In this document: positions 1 through 13,200 of the stretch, one piece after another | Layout: each line of letters opens with the position of its first letter | Position numbering within the stretch: position 1 is the first letter of the stretch | Source: Branchiostoma belcheri | Taxonomy: Eukaryota; Chordata; Leptocardii; Amphioxiformes; Branchiostomatidae | Reading direction: 5' to 3' | DNA length: 64,000 bases | Assembly: GCF_001625305.1 (NCBI RefSeq) | Contig: NW_017804431.1 | Location: forward strand, 427,161 to 491,160 | Made by a program: the position numbers and the translations under genes | Notes under the pieces: generated by a model | What the model was told of the DNA's origin: nothing | Databases searched by the model: none | What the model saw: only the letters and a program-made list of their open reading frames with translations

Positions 1-514
1 CAGTTTGTGATTAATGGCGCTTGACAGCTCTGCAGTTTGGGAATATTTTGTGCGCCAAAGCGAAGATATTAGAGAGGTCAAGCAATTAACTCCATAGGTC
101 AGAAAAAGGTGACCTTGTCACTGTTTGTATTTCCTAACGGTGCACCTGCAGTGAAATGGTAACCTTATACACGTGAGACTGGCAGCATAAAACACAGACT
201 CAACATGCGACTAAATATAAACATACTAAATGATCATATAATTCACAGCTGTATATTGAGAATAAGTTCTAAGAAACGCCGTTCAGACGGGGATTAAAAC
301 ACAGAATTTATCCATACAATAGAATTTGGCAAGATTCTGGAAATTAGTAGAAATTATCCGAAAACAGAGGATATGGCAGACGAAAAGCAACGGATTATGT
401 AACCACAATGTTTAAAAAGATTTACAAGTAAGAAATTAAACGATCCTTGCCGACAATAAACCAGCGAGATTCAGACGTCAAACAAACGCTATTTAGAACG
501 AAAAGGCTTCAAAA

Positions 515-800
515 CAAACGACCGTCTAGCCTGGTATCCAGTCTTATCGTGATTTGGGTTAGGCTACCGAAGCTCCACGACTCAAGAACTCAGTACATAC
601 GTACAGAACGGATAAATTCCGTAAAATGCCAGCATGGGCCTGCCTGTCATAAGCGTCGTGTACGAATTCACAATACCAGCTTCGCCTGTGGTTTGTAAGT
701 TTTTATTTCTGACCGGATTTTTTCATTCGCCCGCGTGCACTAGTTTGGGGGTCTTCAGAGGATGTCATACATAAAATTAAGTCGGTGATGATCCGGCAAA
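515..800 (+). repeat. MITE-like element, family with GATGTCATCCATA end
   Basis: The left end reads GGCTACCGAAGCTCCACGACT; the right part contains TTCAGAGGATGTCATACATAA. The same left end, centre (AATTCCGTAAAATGCCAGC, GAATTCACAATACCAGC) and right end recur at 3535-3799 and, reversed, at 24423-24880. This copy has lost the terminal TGGCCTAA. Confidence 0.7.
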
Positions 801-3534
801 CCGGAAGTTTACAGATTAGAACTAACAACATAGAAATAATATAGGCTACGAAATGTTCATAAAGTCATCTAATTAATCCAGGGAATCAGCATCATCACCT
901 CACGTATCATGTTGCCGAAGAACAATATAAATTCTCAAACTCACACAAATAAATACCTAGAGCTAACAAGAGTAAAGAATAAACTTATTCAACAATAATT
1001 CAAACCATACTGTTGGATATAATACGGAGATTACTTCCGAACATTTTGAGTGACATCTATCACTCTTCAACAGCATCACCAATGAATTAATAGGACCGCA
1101 AGTTAACACGTATCACATGTAAATGTGTTGACTATTAAGTGTTTGTAGTTCTGTCAGTTCATTTAGACCTGCTCATACTAGTAAATCCCCAAAATTGACA
1201 AGCGAAAAAGAATGGAAGTACAATTTACGGTAGTATGACAACCTCTTGCAAAAGCATAGCACATGCAACTGATCTACATTGTACATGTATTACAAACGTA
1301 TACACAACGCGTTTAGAAGCAAACAAACGTGTACATAATGTAAATTATATGATATCATAGATGAGTGCAAAAGCACATCCAATAACATTTCTATTAAGAA
1401 AAACAGGAATTACCTACCATATGTTACACACACTACGGAATCTTGAGTCAAATAAAACAGCGAGGACTATTATTAACTTACGTATCATATATAGTCGAAC
1501 AAGAAATGCCCAGCTACAGTCTGTGGTAGAATCTAAAGCGGATTATCGATTTATGACAGGGCTAGACAAACATTGGTAGAGCCTGCAGTACAGCACATGA
1601 GTGGTGGATTATTTCAAAATCGGATGACAGAAAGATTCTAAAGTTTAAGGCACGATGGCTCTTGTTATGTGAAGGAACGTCGCTGGGTACCGCAGTTGAT
1701 CAGTGGAGAGATGATACTTTGAATTGGCAAATCCCCAAACTTCAGAACATAAAACGTTGAAAAATGAATAACACATGTAGCAATCAATCAGGTGGTCAAC
1801 GGACAGGGAAACCTTGACGCCTACAGGAACTGGATCGATTGAAGTGACCCGAAATGGTAATTTTGCGGAGTAAAAGAAATCACAAATTATCACATTCATT
1901 TTTGTGATAATTTGAGAAGACGAGGCAGCAGGTTTTAAATGAGGTCAACAGCATTTATGCATCATATGGAATAGGCAAAGTCAGATTTTGAACATTTGAA
2001 TGAGAACGGGCCATATACATATCATCATTTATCACATAACAAAATACTCTATCCTAGCTTCGGCAATAATGCGGCAGCAGTGAGGATTTACTGGGTGAAC
2101 GTCGTGTTATTTTCTACATAGACAAGAAAGGTCCCCACCTGGCCCTGGTGTTCCGGAATGATTTGTTTGTCCTCGTCTCCTGGTCTCTCTCCGTTCTGGT
2201 CCCGCTGGTCCCAATCCCCTTCTCCATGTCACTGCTGGAATGCGTCGTCCTTCGTCTTCTCGTCTCCCCTTCCTTTTGCTGAGCTCGATCCTCGTCGGAC
2301 AAAGCATAAAAAGCTGCCCTCTGGGTTCGAGTGGTGACGAAAGAATCTCCCAGAATCCGTGCAAGTCTAGCCGCTTTACGGTTGACGGCCGCCCAACATC
2401 CAGCCGGCGGGGCCAGTAAAGCCGCGGACGGCAGAGTTTGCGTTATACAGACTAGTGCAAGTCCAATTCAGATGGTTGCTGTCACAAAGTTTGTAGATTG
2501 TCAGCTTCACCGTGGCGCGAGTGGCACTGAACGACACGTAAATCCAGAGACGTTTGTCGATGTTCTGGCGTCGGCCCACTCTCTGTGATTCCCTGGGTTT
2601 CCCTGTTGTTCTGGCCGGGTTCCTCTCTCGTACAAGGAGTAAGACCGACTACTCCTTGAAATGAACTGTTTCTCGTATCTATTTCGTCATTCCTGGTTCA
2701 CGCCCATCGCCAAATTTAGTAATGTCCGTGGAAAAAGGGAGAAACCTGATTGGAGGACAGTTGTAGACTTCATTCATCAAATGCAGGACACCCTCTTGAC
2801 GCGCGGCCGTCATGTCGTGGGAGTTGGCAGGAAATTGGATTAATTTCTCATTTCTCATTCTGATGGTGGGTGACCTTGGGATCAGTTCAGTGAAGTCGAG
2901 ATGCCAACGTGTCTCTTCCGATGCCACTTTGCCACAAAATAGATATTCCGTGGCGACCATCTCCCCCCTATCTTTCACCAGAACAATTAACACATCACAT
3001 TTGCGTGCGATTTCGTCAACATTTTCAACTGCAAAACTACAGTGAAATACACAGACAGCTGAGTTGACTTTGATGTCATCACACGATTGACATTAGTGGT
3101 CGATTAAGTAACAAGGGGATTGAGTGCAGCTGCAAAGAGGTCGCGAGGGGAATGAGAAACTCAGAAAGCAAAGATTGAAAAACAACCTCTTACTGCGGCC
3201 CGCCTCAAAACGCTCACTTGTTTCTTATGTCTTGAGTCTGACTCGAATATTTAGTATAGCCTTTATTCAAAGCAAATACCACACAAAATGAAAACAGCAT
3301 ATCGGATTCCAACTGTCAATATTTACATTTGTCTTCGCTAGTTTCATGACAAGAAAATAATAGAATAAAGATAGACGTTGACTTGTTTATGTGTAGCATG
3401 GATGCCAGACCCATAACATGTACACTCTCAGCCCAGAGTTAGCCAGCGTTCCAAACTTAGGGGACTGTGGTATAATTTCCTTGGGGGTATGTGAAAATGA
3501 ATGACAATACGGAGCCGGTGGTAATCCGGAAGAT

Positions 3535-3799
3535 GGCATCCAGGCTACCGAAGCTCCAAGACTCAAGACCTCAATACATACCGTACAGTGTCGATTCATA
3601 AATTCCGCAAAAAGCCAGCGTGCTTGTCGTATATGTCGCTATGTTCTGCCGCAAATTCACAACACCAGCTTTGCCCTTGTATTCCTGTGGTTTAGTAGCA
3701 TTTTTACTTTTGGCCGGATTTTTATTTTACTCGTCCGCGCGCACTAGTTTGGAGGTCTTCAGAGGATGTCATCCATAAAATGAAGACAGTGTGGCCTAA
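3535..3799 (+). repeat. MITE-like element, second full copy
   Basis: Begins GGCTACCGAAGCTCCAAGAC and ends GATGTCATCCATAAAATG ... GTGGCCTAA. It is about 265 bases, has no coding capacity, and is collinear with the 515-800 copy. Confidence 0.75.
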
Positions 3800-6649
3800 G
3801 TGTACTCTCCGTGGGATCCGACAAAATAACGCGTTAAAAATTCTACAATACGCAGTATCAAAACTACACCCTTGCAACATTCAGTGTTAGAAACCACTGT
3901 GCCATATATGCATTGGCAGCGTGAAAGTCTCAAGAAAAGGGAAACAGCGGTCACAAAGGGGTCAAGGAGACGGCAATGGCAGTGCGTTAATTGTATAGCC
4001 AGAAGAACATGACCCAGAGTATACAGTAACCGGGCCCCGGGGCCAAGTTGGGGGTAGTACAGTAAGTAGTTCCGAGGTGAACACGAGCATGGAGATCCAC
4101 CGTTAGATATGTGCAGGAAGGGTATCATGGAGTCGGTAACATCTCAACCTCCTAGAGCCGTAGGTTTTCGTTCAAATTCCATGAAATTCACACGCAAGTA
4201 CGAAAATTGTGTGAGGATTACAGATGTAACGGGTCACGACCCGGGTCAGAGACCTCCGGACTGTCTTAACTGTGATGATTCCGAGGGTGACAGGAGCCTC
4301 CAAAGTTAGTTCAGATAATTGATTGGCGTCTTCTCTTTAGTTCACAATAGACGGGGGCTGAATGGCAGGGGATTTCGGATTAGAAAGTCCCTTTCCAGCC
4401 CCGCGGAGTACCAGACCCTAAGTCATAGCCAACTTGGCCCAAAATATTTCAATTTGGATAAAAGCTGTCATGTTTTTGAAGGCTTTCCGCTGGATCATAG
4501 CGTGCCAGGTTGTGAGAAAAAAAAGCACGTTCCTTTCGATTAAACTTCACTTAAGGGATTATCTACTAACCTTTCAGGTCAACGTCACCGAGTTCACATT
4601 CTTTTGGTGAACCGGGTTCTGACGCTGTGGAACCCTCCCAATATAGCGTTCCAATTTCCTATATCTTTGATACACATAGTTTGTTTATAGGAAGGGATCG
4701 ACATGTGGGCCAAATCATGTCCGGAATGGGGAGGTAAACTTTCCCCTCTTGCGCCGCCTGCTATTCCGACGGTCTTACAATCATGACATTGTTAGTTATC
4801 CGGTTCAACACTACCGAACTACTGACTACCGAAGCTTGGCTGTGAGTAATTACAGGTTACAAACGGTCTCCTTTCGGTGCGAACGGCTGTCATTACAGTA
4901 ACACCCGGCTTCCATCAAAGCGAGGTACAGTAGTTGCAAGGTCAACTGTGTCCTTGAGGCGTACAGAAGGGATGTGGAACACAACTTTGCGAAAACATGT
5001 CAGTCACAATATACAGTTAGCGTACAATCGGCTGGGGGGGGGGGGCTCCTTATACATATACAAACTGTATTGCGGGAGAACATGAGACAGTCAAGCATAT
5101 TTGTAATTTAAACATTAACTTACGGTATGTATTCGTATGAAATTATGTTTTTTAACATTTTAATCACATGTAACAGATACTAGAGAAATGAAATTGATTT
5201 CTGATGCAAAACTCTGGCCTGTTTCTTGATCGCGTCTTATCGTTTGCCATATCATACTTTTCGTTCCCTAAAACCGCTCGACCGGAAGGCGTTTCGAAAT
5301 ATGACCATAACATGTACATAACGAAGCTACCCGCTGAGAGATATACGCGTCGTTTCATCTGTCCCGGACCCATTGTGGTTTTCATCAGATCTATTAGCCT
5401 GGATGCGTAATCTCTAATCAGATCATACAAGGGCAGCCATGAACACTCGTCTGGCAAATGGATACTGCCTTGCCCCCGAATGATCTGCTTGGATATTATA
5501 TAATAGGTGCCATTCGTGTTGTAACGGGACTCCCCGAGTGCCTGAACCACCCCGTTACAGAAGAGATGGCACTCATGCAGTATAGAAGAACAGGCCGCTT
5601 GAACGAGCGCAGCGGACCTAGGGGGTTTGCGTATCACTATCAGCGCGCGAAGTGAAGACGAAGTCGCAATGTATACTTGACTTGAAAAGCTTAAGCACCA
5701 TGTTCCACTTTACCTGAGGATGATTGTTGTACTTCTCCATACCTTATACTTACAGCTTCCACGCATTCACTTAACAAATATGCATTAAGGCAAATGATAG
5801 TGGTATTCCTTGTAAGAGAGCAAAGACGGACGATTTATGTCTCCAGCAGTTACCAACATAAAATTGTACCGATTTTCCATTAATTATGCAAATTACGTCT
5901 TCATTTACATAATCAATATCTGCCAATGATTTTGTCGCTCTCAATTACAGATATCACAAGTGTTTCATAGCCCTAATATGGAATAAAGCAGATTTATAGA
6001 ATTTCCACACTAATTATGAAAGTTAGATCCTGATTTGCATAATTGTAGTTTAATTGTGTCAAGCATCACTTAAGCTACCTACATACAAAAAATCATGACG
6101 ACCCGTCAAATGGTTGTTTAGTTATCCTCTCTCGGAGATTTTTCAAACAAACCATCCTGCATTGAAAGGGCTCACACAGCACATTTTCTGTATCTCTTTG
6201 TATTCCCGTCTTAAACAGTGAAAACACAGTGCCACCGAATCTGTTCTGTTCTCCGTGACCTCATTTCCCTTCGCCATAACCTCAGGCCAAAGTTGGCAGT
6301 CTGAGCACTCTCAAGGACACAGCTTAGTGGCGCTGTGTACATCGATACTCCCTCAGGTAAACAGGAGTATGTGGCCTTGGTATGGCCAAATCAATGTACT
6401 GCCTCACGGGCTGATGTAGGAAATGTATATTTATTTGTGCCCCATGTCCTTATTTTCATGCTTGTGTCAAATACCAGTCTGTACACCTTTAACATTATGA
6501 TCACTTTTACCTTATCTAAACACGTATCAGCTATAAACAGCAGAGTGGACTGAAATTAACAGCCTGGCCTGTTAAGAAAACAAATGCATTGGGTTAATAA
6601 CAGAAGGGTACTACCGTACTAGTAGCTTCAAATGGTGCACAAAAGCCGA

Positions 6650-7066
6650 TGTTATGCGAGCCATTACTTATGCAAATTGGATCTTCATTTCATCATCAGC
6701 ATCATCATCATCGGCGACTGCAAGATCGCTGGTGGACGTACCAACCACCAAGTATCTGATACCAACCCAGAAAAGAACAAGAAACAGTCATGCCTTCAAA
6801 TATCAGAGTTATCAACCAAGAATTGAGGTATTCAAAAACTCGTATTTCCCCAGAACTATCGTAGACTGGAACTCGTTGCCACCAAGCACAGTTGGGGCAT
6901 CATCACTAGAAAACTTTAAACAACTCCTGCAATCAAATGTGCAAAGATTGAGTGTAACAAGCCGTTCGGTGTGCTATATAGCTAGCTGCCGCCGTGCCAC
7001 GTGCCTGCTAAGCTGGTGTGTTACGCCGAAGGGCGGTTATACCGGCTATACCGATACAGAAGATCC
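6650..7066 (+). mobile_element. 3' end of a non-LTR retrotransposon (reverse-transcriptase C-terminus plus repeat tail)
   Basis: The frame from 6654 contains SYQPRIEVFKNSYFPRTIVD and WNSLPPSTVGASSLENFKQL, the WNSLP block typical of the extreme C-terminus of CR1/L2/Jockey-type LINE polymerases. It is followed by a 3' tail with GGCGGTTATACCGGCTATAC and GATACAGAAG. Reversed copies of both parts lie at 28270-28550 and 40890-41190. The element is 5' truncated, as is normal for LINEs. Confidence 0.8.
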
Positions 7067-7082
7067 CTCCACTGCCCCTTGT

Positions 7083-7228
7083 GGAGGGATCTGCTTCTCA
7101 GTTAGCTGATTGTGCTCATCTCCCAGCAGTTGCTGGACATACTTGAAGTAGGAGGTAGGCTGTCGGCCTCGCCTGCGTCTGCCATGAGAGGGCACGTAGA
7201 GGGCGACCGTACAGTCTAACAGGTTCAT
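7083..7228 (-). mobile_element. Fragment of another LINE polymerase C-terminus
   Basis: The minus-strand frame reads VALYVPSHGRRRRGRQPTSY then FKYVQQLLGD, resembling the conserved Arg-Gly-rich RRGRP block near the end of many LINE-encoded polymerases. It is short and lies tail-to-tail with the 6650-7066 fragment. Confidence 0.45.
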
Positions 7229-8417
7229 CCTCAGGCATGGCAGGATGTGTCCCGGAGTTCGGTCGGCCCCTTAAGACAGATCAACATTGATCTAGGACTC
7301 AAGGTTAATTTAAAAGGGCAAAAAAGCTGTGCAACAGCCATCAATATATACATTGATATACAAGTTTAAAAGCCAATACGTTTACGAACACACTGTAGAA
7401 AATGTTCCCTACCGTACCGCGACATAATTTACATGTATATGCATGTTTATTCATTTGCATGTGGCAGAAAAATGTCTGATAGCGGCATTTCTCATGAAAA
7501 TAACGTATATGATTAATTTTCCCCTGCTGTCGGTTTTTAAGTACCAAAACGTCTAAAAGAAGCAGAAATCGCCCACAAAACCGGACGGGGAAGGGCCTGT
7601 AGCATCCATGGTAGCATACACGGCGACAAAAAAAAAACACGCCTGGTCCATTTTAGCGATGTTTACCATGAAAATAACGTATGTGGCTTATTTCTCCCCT
7701 GGTGTGAGTTTTTAGGTCCCGAAACCTCTAAAAAAGCAGAAATGTGCCCACGAAAACGGACGGGCGAGGCGTGGGAAGGGCGCTGTTGACGCCTGCATGA
7801 CCCCCAAAAGGTCGAAGGTCATGGGGCACGTCCGTTGTGCAATCACCTTTAATAGCCGATTTAGCTTACACTACAACGCGAACCTGTCTATATTAGCAAC
7901 CGCTAATATTTCTATCTAGTGATTTTTACTCTCCAAAGTGGAGACCTTAGCTTGAGGTGTAGTCGTGGAGACCGTTTAACGCATTCTCCGGTGTCCCTTG
8001 ATTTGCTATGTAAGGGCTTTTTCAGGGCGACAAAAATGTGTTTACGCCTAGAAAGTGGGGGCTGATGTCATCATCTTTGGGCAGCATGTAACGTTACGTA
8101 AACATAACCCAGTGCCAGCCACTGGTTTTGTACATACACATCGTAAAGTGACCGCAGTAACCAGTCAGAACACTAGACTTCTCAATTGCCCAACTCTAAC
8201 ACAATTTCGGTGTTTTGTAACTAGACCTTGGAAAAATAATTGTTAGATTGTATTGGAGTCTACGTCCCGGTGAAGGTTAGACATCCAGGTAATAAGATAC
8301 GCCAAAAACAGTTACTCAAGCAACTGGATTATGATTTTGGTGATGGAAACATTTGTAATGGTTTGTAATAGTTTACAAAATAAGTGACATGTTCTTCTAT
8401 CGAGTTTAAATAGAGGC

Positions 8418-8418
8418 T

Positions 8419-8449
<31 letters not shown>
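8418..8449. repeat. (CTA)n microsatellite
   Basis: About ten CTA units followed by a short poly-C run. No gene context. Confidence 0.9.
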
Positions 8450-8455
<6 letters not shown>

Positions 8456-8839
8456 CCCCCCCGTCTCCATCCCCATCTCTGTATTATATCAACATGTTTA
8501 AGGAGTTTAAATAGTAGTTTGTATGAATAACAAAAAACTTTACAGATGACTTACCAGTTTGGTGCTCCTCCAGCCGAACTTGTGCCTTGAATGTTTAAAA
8601 ATAAGCCAGCTGGTCACCCATTTGCATGTTGACAGCATGGGGTGATTATCACCTCCGGTTCTATGGACTTGACCGATCCAAATATGTCCAATCTTTCCGG
8701 TCCTTGCAGAAAAACAGGTTTGCCGCCAAATTCCGATGTCGTCGCCTCATTCATAACTAGCCTGCAACGCAGCCGTTTTCAGTTCAGTTGTACGTTGGGA
8801 ATACTAGTAGTACCTAGCGCTGGAAATGCGGGCATATCT

Positions 8840-9190
8840 AGCCTGGTCCTAACTTAGGGTGACTCTTTAGGACACTTGGCCAAGGAGCTGCCCTGTTTGT
8901 GCCTTAAAGACGGTCTGGTATCCAGGCTAACGGAAACCACTACCTGGCACCTCATTAGAACAGTAACTGAGAGAGTTGTAGTTCGTAAACACACACATGG
9001 GGACCTAACTTAGGGGTGTCCGTGGTAACATCTCTTTAGCCTGAGTTTAGGGCACTGGGCCAAGGAGCTGTAATGGCCAAGGAGCTGGCCTGTTTAGGCC
9101 CTATAAACGGTCTGGTATCCAGGCTAACGGATACCACTGCCAGGCTACCTCATTAGAGGAGTAACTGTGAGTTGTAGTTCGTAAATACAT
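8840..9190. repeat. Two-copy tandem duplication, about 180 bases per unit
   Basis: Both halves contain GGCCAAGGAGCTG, ACGGTCTGGTATCCAGGCTA and GAGTTGTAGTTCGTAAA in order. The second half carries a small extra internal duplication of GGCCAAGGAGCTG. Confidence 0.8.
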
Positions 9191-9552
9191 ACAGACAGAG
9201 GTCGCGTGTCGGGAAGTGGTCTGGAGTGGATCGGTGCCAACTCAGTCATGTGTTTTTTCCTGAGCCCTGGTCTGTATGGAGCTCACAGTGGTGCTTTTGA
9301 GATTAGCCCACCTCCTGAACTTGTCAAACAAAATTTAAATCAAATCAAGATGCAGGTTTTTTTTTTTAGCTGCTTGGTGCTACCTTCGCCAAGAATGTCA
9401 TGTTTTTGGTCTGTGTGATTTTGTGTATTTGTGAACTTTGTGTGAGTTTGATTTTGTGTATTTGGATGAAAAAAAAGAAGCACAATCTCTATATAAGCGA
9501 GGTATATATTAATATTTTTATTTATATATTTGTGTATTTTTTTTCCTAAAAG

Positions 9553-10298
9553 GTGACATCTCTCAGGGGGAGGCCGGTCGCGCCTAACTTCCGGTCAGAG
9601 GGATTGTGGGAAGATTTGAGAAATCTTGGCATATCAAACCCGGAGGACAGCCTTCCTGATTTTAGCGCTGACGTCACAGAGGACAGGGAGGAGCACCCAA
9701 CCGAAGCCCAGGTACTGTTTCTTTATATGATTGATGGTTGGTTATAATTTTTAGGAATTACGAAAGCCAAATTCAAGTATATACGGTATTAGGATGTTAT
9801 CATGAAAGTTAATCTGTGTTAATAGTCACACGTTTAGAGTTATAACTTTTGATCCAACACAAAGAAGGTCTACTGAGGAAGACCAGAGAGACTGGTTGAA
9901 AGCTCTAGGCGAGAGAACTTATTTGTGTTCGATCTAAAGTTTTCAAGATGTTCTTATGCGTAACCAGTTCTCTCGCATTGTTCACGCTTCAGTGTCTGTT
10001 AGAAATACATAGTATAAGTCACTTGATTATTACCTTCGCCAAGAAGGTTATGTTTTCCATAGCATGTGTTTGTGTATGTATGTGGTGTAGCACGATAACT
10101 CAAGAAGCTTTGTTCACGATAACTCAATCATTGTTCATGTCCACTGTATGATTTTTATGAAAATGTGGCTTATTGCAGCCAGAGGACAGAACAGAAGAAG
10201 AGGGGCTGCGGGCAGAAGACGAGGAAACCTTGATCCATGAACTTGAGAAGGACGTCATAACTGACAACGTCACCTCGGAAGAAGTCACTCTAGGAGTG
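9553..10298 (+). CDS. MMP exons 1-2 of the model (acidic N-terminal segment)
   Basis: Two open segments, 9553-9711 (53 codons) and 10179-10298 (40 codons), each have a polypyrimidine-AG before them and a GT donor after them, and both end in phase 0. They encode a strongly acidic stretch rich in Glu and Asp (for example [12 protein letters not shown], then [16 protein letters not shown]) that leads directly into the propeptide exon at 10790. The acidic extension is not a standard MMP domain and I do not recognise a homolog. No ATG with a signal peptide was found in frame upstream, so at least one 5' exon lies farther left or these exons are mis-modelled. Support is splice phase and open frame only. 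Confidence 0.55.
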
Positions 10299-13200
10299 GT
10301 GAGTTGTGCCTGCATGTATACTTAATAAGGTATGTACGGAATAGAATACCATTTTGAGGTAATTCATTTCTTACCTTTGCTCAAACAACATTGATACCAG
10401 AATTTGTGTTTGGAAGTGCAGAATAGCATTTGCATGAAAAATACAACTTCACACATTCAGAAAAAAAGGGAGGAAGAAGGTGAGAAAGAAAGAGGGCAAG
10501 AGATAAAGAGGGCGAAAAATAAAAAGGGATATAAAGAGGGAGAGAAAGAAAGGTAAAGGAAGAAAAAAGTAGAGAAGGCGAAAAACGAAGAAGGAAAGAT
10601 TTTCTTCCAAACATCACACATACACGTATTTTCACACACACCCATTCTCCCTAGAACTACATGCTAGTGCTTGGCTACCGACCAAAAGAGACGGTGAACA
10701 CAAAGGGACATACAGATTGAGAGAAGAGAAGAGAAGGGGAAAGAAAGCGAAGTATAACATACATTTTCATAAACATCTATTCTCCCCAGAACTACATGCT
10801 AGAGTTCGGCTACCTACCAAAAGACGCGTTGAACAGCACGCAGGCATCAGTGGTGAAAAAGCGCGGGAAGCGGATGGTTGCCGAGGCCGTCCGGAGCGTC
10901 CAGAAGAGCTACGGTCTCCTAGCGACGGGGATTTTAAACCCCGCGACGCTGGCGGCCATACGCAAGCCGCGGTGTGGCGTGCCTGATGTACTGGCGAGGT
11001 ACGCCCTGTCTGGAACCAAGTGGGCCAAGAACGATCTCACGTATAGGTAGGTACATTACGGCTAAGGTGTGGGGTTAGGGTTCAGTGGTTCAGGGTTAGG
11101 GTCTAGGGTCCGGGTCTAGGGTCTATTAGGGTCTAGGGTGTAGGGTCTAGGGTCAGGGTCTAGTATTATGGTCTATGGTCTATGGTCTATGGTTTATGGT
11201 TTATGGTCTAGGGTCTAGGGTCTAGGGTCTAGGGTCTAGGGTCTAGGGTCTAGGGTCAGGGTCTAGGGTCAGGGTCTAGGGTCTAGGGTCTAGGGTCTAG
11301 GGTCCAAGGTCTAGGGTCTAGGGTAAGGGTTAGGGGTTAGGGTAAGGGTTAGCATTAGGCGGCCATACGCAAGCCGCGGTGTGGCGTGCCTGATGTGCTG
11401 GCGAGGTACGGTCGGTCTGGCACCAAGTGGAGCAAGAATGATCTCACCTACAGGTAGGTACATTCTAGGAAGCCCATTATTTGTAGTACTAGTTCTTCTT
11501 AAAACATGTAGGTCGATACTTTAAGGATCATCCGTTAGGATGATCATTAGTGTTAGGGTTTAGAGTTAGGGTGAGGGTTAGGGTTAAGGACCAAGTGGAC
11601 CAAGAAAGATCTCACCTACAGGTAAGGAAAGGCTCCCATTCTAGGAAGCCCATCATAGTAATGGATCCTCTGTAAATTTTTCTGACATGTAGGTAGGCAT
11701 GCTTTCGTCTCCTTACCAGAGTCTATGGGTCGGAATTATGTATATAGCAGCTGTAGTTAAACCAAGATGAAACATTCTTCTTCTCCCCAGACTTGAGTCC
11801 CTAACGCCGCACCTGACGGAGACAGAGGTCCGAGAGGCCATCGCGAACGCGTTCCGGGTGTGGTCTGACTACACCCCGCTTACCTTCACATCAGTGGCGT
11901 CCGGCAGGGCACACATCGTAATACCAACAGTAACTGTAGTATCAAACATACTTTTTCTGCAGACTGGAGTCCCTAGCGCCGCACTTGACAGAGACGGGGG
12001 TCCGGGAGGCCATCGGTGTGGTCAGACTACACCCCGCTTACCTTCACATCAGTGGCGTCTGGCAGGGCCCACATTTTAATGTCTCCAACAGTAACTGTAG
12101 TATCAACATACTTTTTCTACAGACTTGAATCCCAAACTCCGCACTTAACAGACACCGAGGCACGGAATGAAAGACCGAACGCTGAACTCAGAGAACGAAC
12201 CTTAGCATAGTTGTTAGTCTTCTACGGCCCGCAGCTATGAGACTGAGTGAGTGAGTGAGAGTCCTATATATAGCAGCTGTAGTTTATAAACATCAGACAT
12301 TTTTCTTGTCCCCAGACTTGAGTCCCTAACGCCGCATCTAACAGAGAAAGAAGTCCGAGAGGCCATCGCGAACGCGTTCCGGGTGTGGTCTGACTACACC
12401 CCGCTTACCTTCACATCAGTGGCGTCCGGCAGGGCAGATATCATCATCAAGTTCTCCTCAGGGGACCACCAAGACGGATCTCCTTTCGACGGAAGGTAAC
12501 GTCCCTGTTACATAGGTCTTGGGTTTAATACAGCATTATAACCGTGGAGATAGAACAAAAGGGACCGTAGAACTGGGTAAAATTGTTATTATGTTCTTCA
12601 AATTGACAAGAGACCACCAGGACGGGTTTCCTTTTGATGGAAGGTAACGAACGTCACTGTTACTTACGTCTTTGGTTTACTGCAGCATTGGGGATAGGAT
12701 ATTGGAATTTCCTTAAGCTTTTTAACAACCAGTAATGTATGAGGTTGTGTCATTATGTCTCTTACCTTGCTTACGTTTCGGTGTCTATCAGACATCTTTC
12801 TCTGGGATCGCCCATCGGTTAACGTGTCATAATATCGCTAAGTAGCTCGGACAGTCGATTTTTCTTATACGGTGAGTTACTGAATCCCCGCTGTGTGAGA
12901 TTATTTATCTGGAGATTGTGTAAAACACTTAGCAACAAGGTGTTTCCAAAAAGCGCACAATTATGATGCTTACCATACCATGTCCTATAATTACTATGAT
13001 ATAACTATAGATATAATTTTATAATGTTTATCTGTGGTTAAAGCGTTATATGTTTAAGGGAGGCAATTTGTTTTTGTTTCTGTAGCTGTTTCGTTCTGTT
13101 ACGTAGATTATTTCTTTTTGTAAAATGCAATAAAGAAAAATAAAGGAAAAAAAACACCATGTCCTTTTTTGTTCTCCAGGTTTGACTTCCACAGCGGCCG

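Larger units (their letters stand above)
1..9552. other. Region without a recognisable gene left of the MMP
   Basis: A/T-rich sequence with short chance frames. It contains two related MITE-like copies, a coding-like but unrecognised patch on the minus strand (about 2100-3050), LINE fragments near 6.6-7.2 kb, a CTA microsatellite (8418-8449) and a two-copy tandem duplication (8840-9190). The missing MMP signal-peptide exon may lie here, but I could not identify it. Confidence 0.6.

Noticed and set aside
5164..5637. 157-codon minus-strand open frame
   Set aside because: No recognisable domain, no splice or promoter context, and the sequence lies in unremarkable A/T-rich DNA. I cannot support a gene.
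9948..10151. Signal-peptide-like frame ([20 protein letters not shown]) near the MMP
   Set aside because: It lies between exons 1 and 2 of the model with no suitable donor in phase; the hydrophobicity is probably chance. It remains a possible alternative first exon only if cDNA shows it.
11791..12079. First exon 4 copy as a mutually exclusive alternative exon of the MMP
   Set aside because: It loses homology before the donor and runs into sequence with no GT in the right phase and register; the metal-binding loop would be missing.
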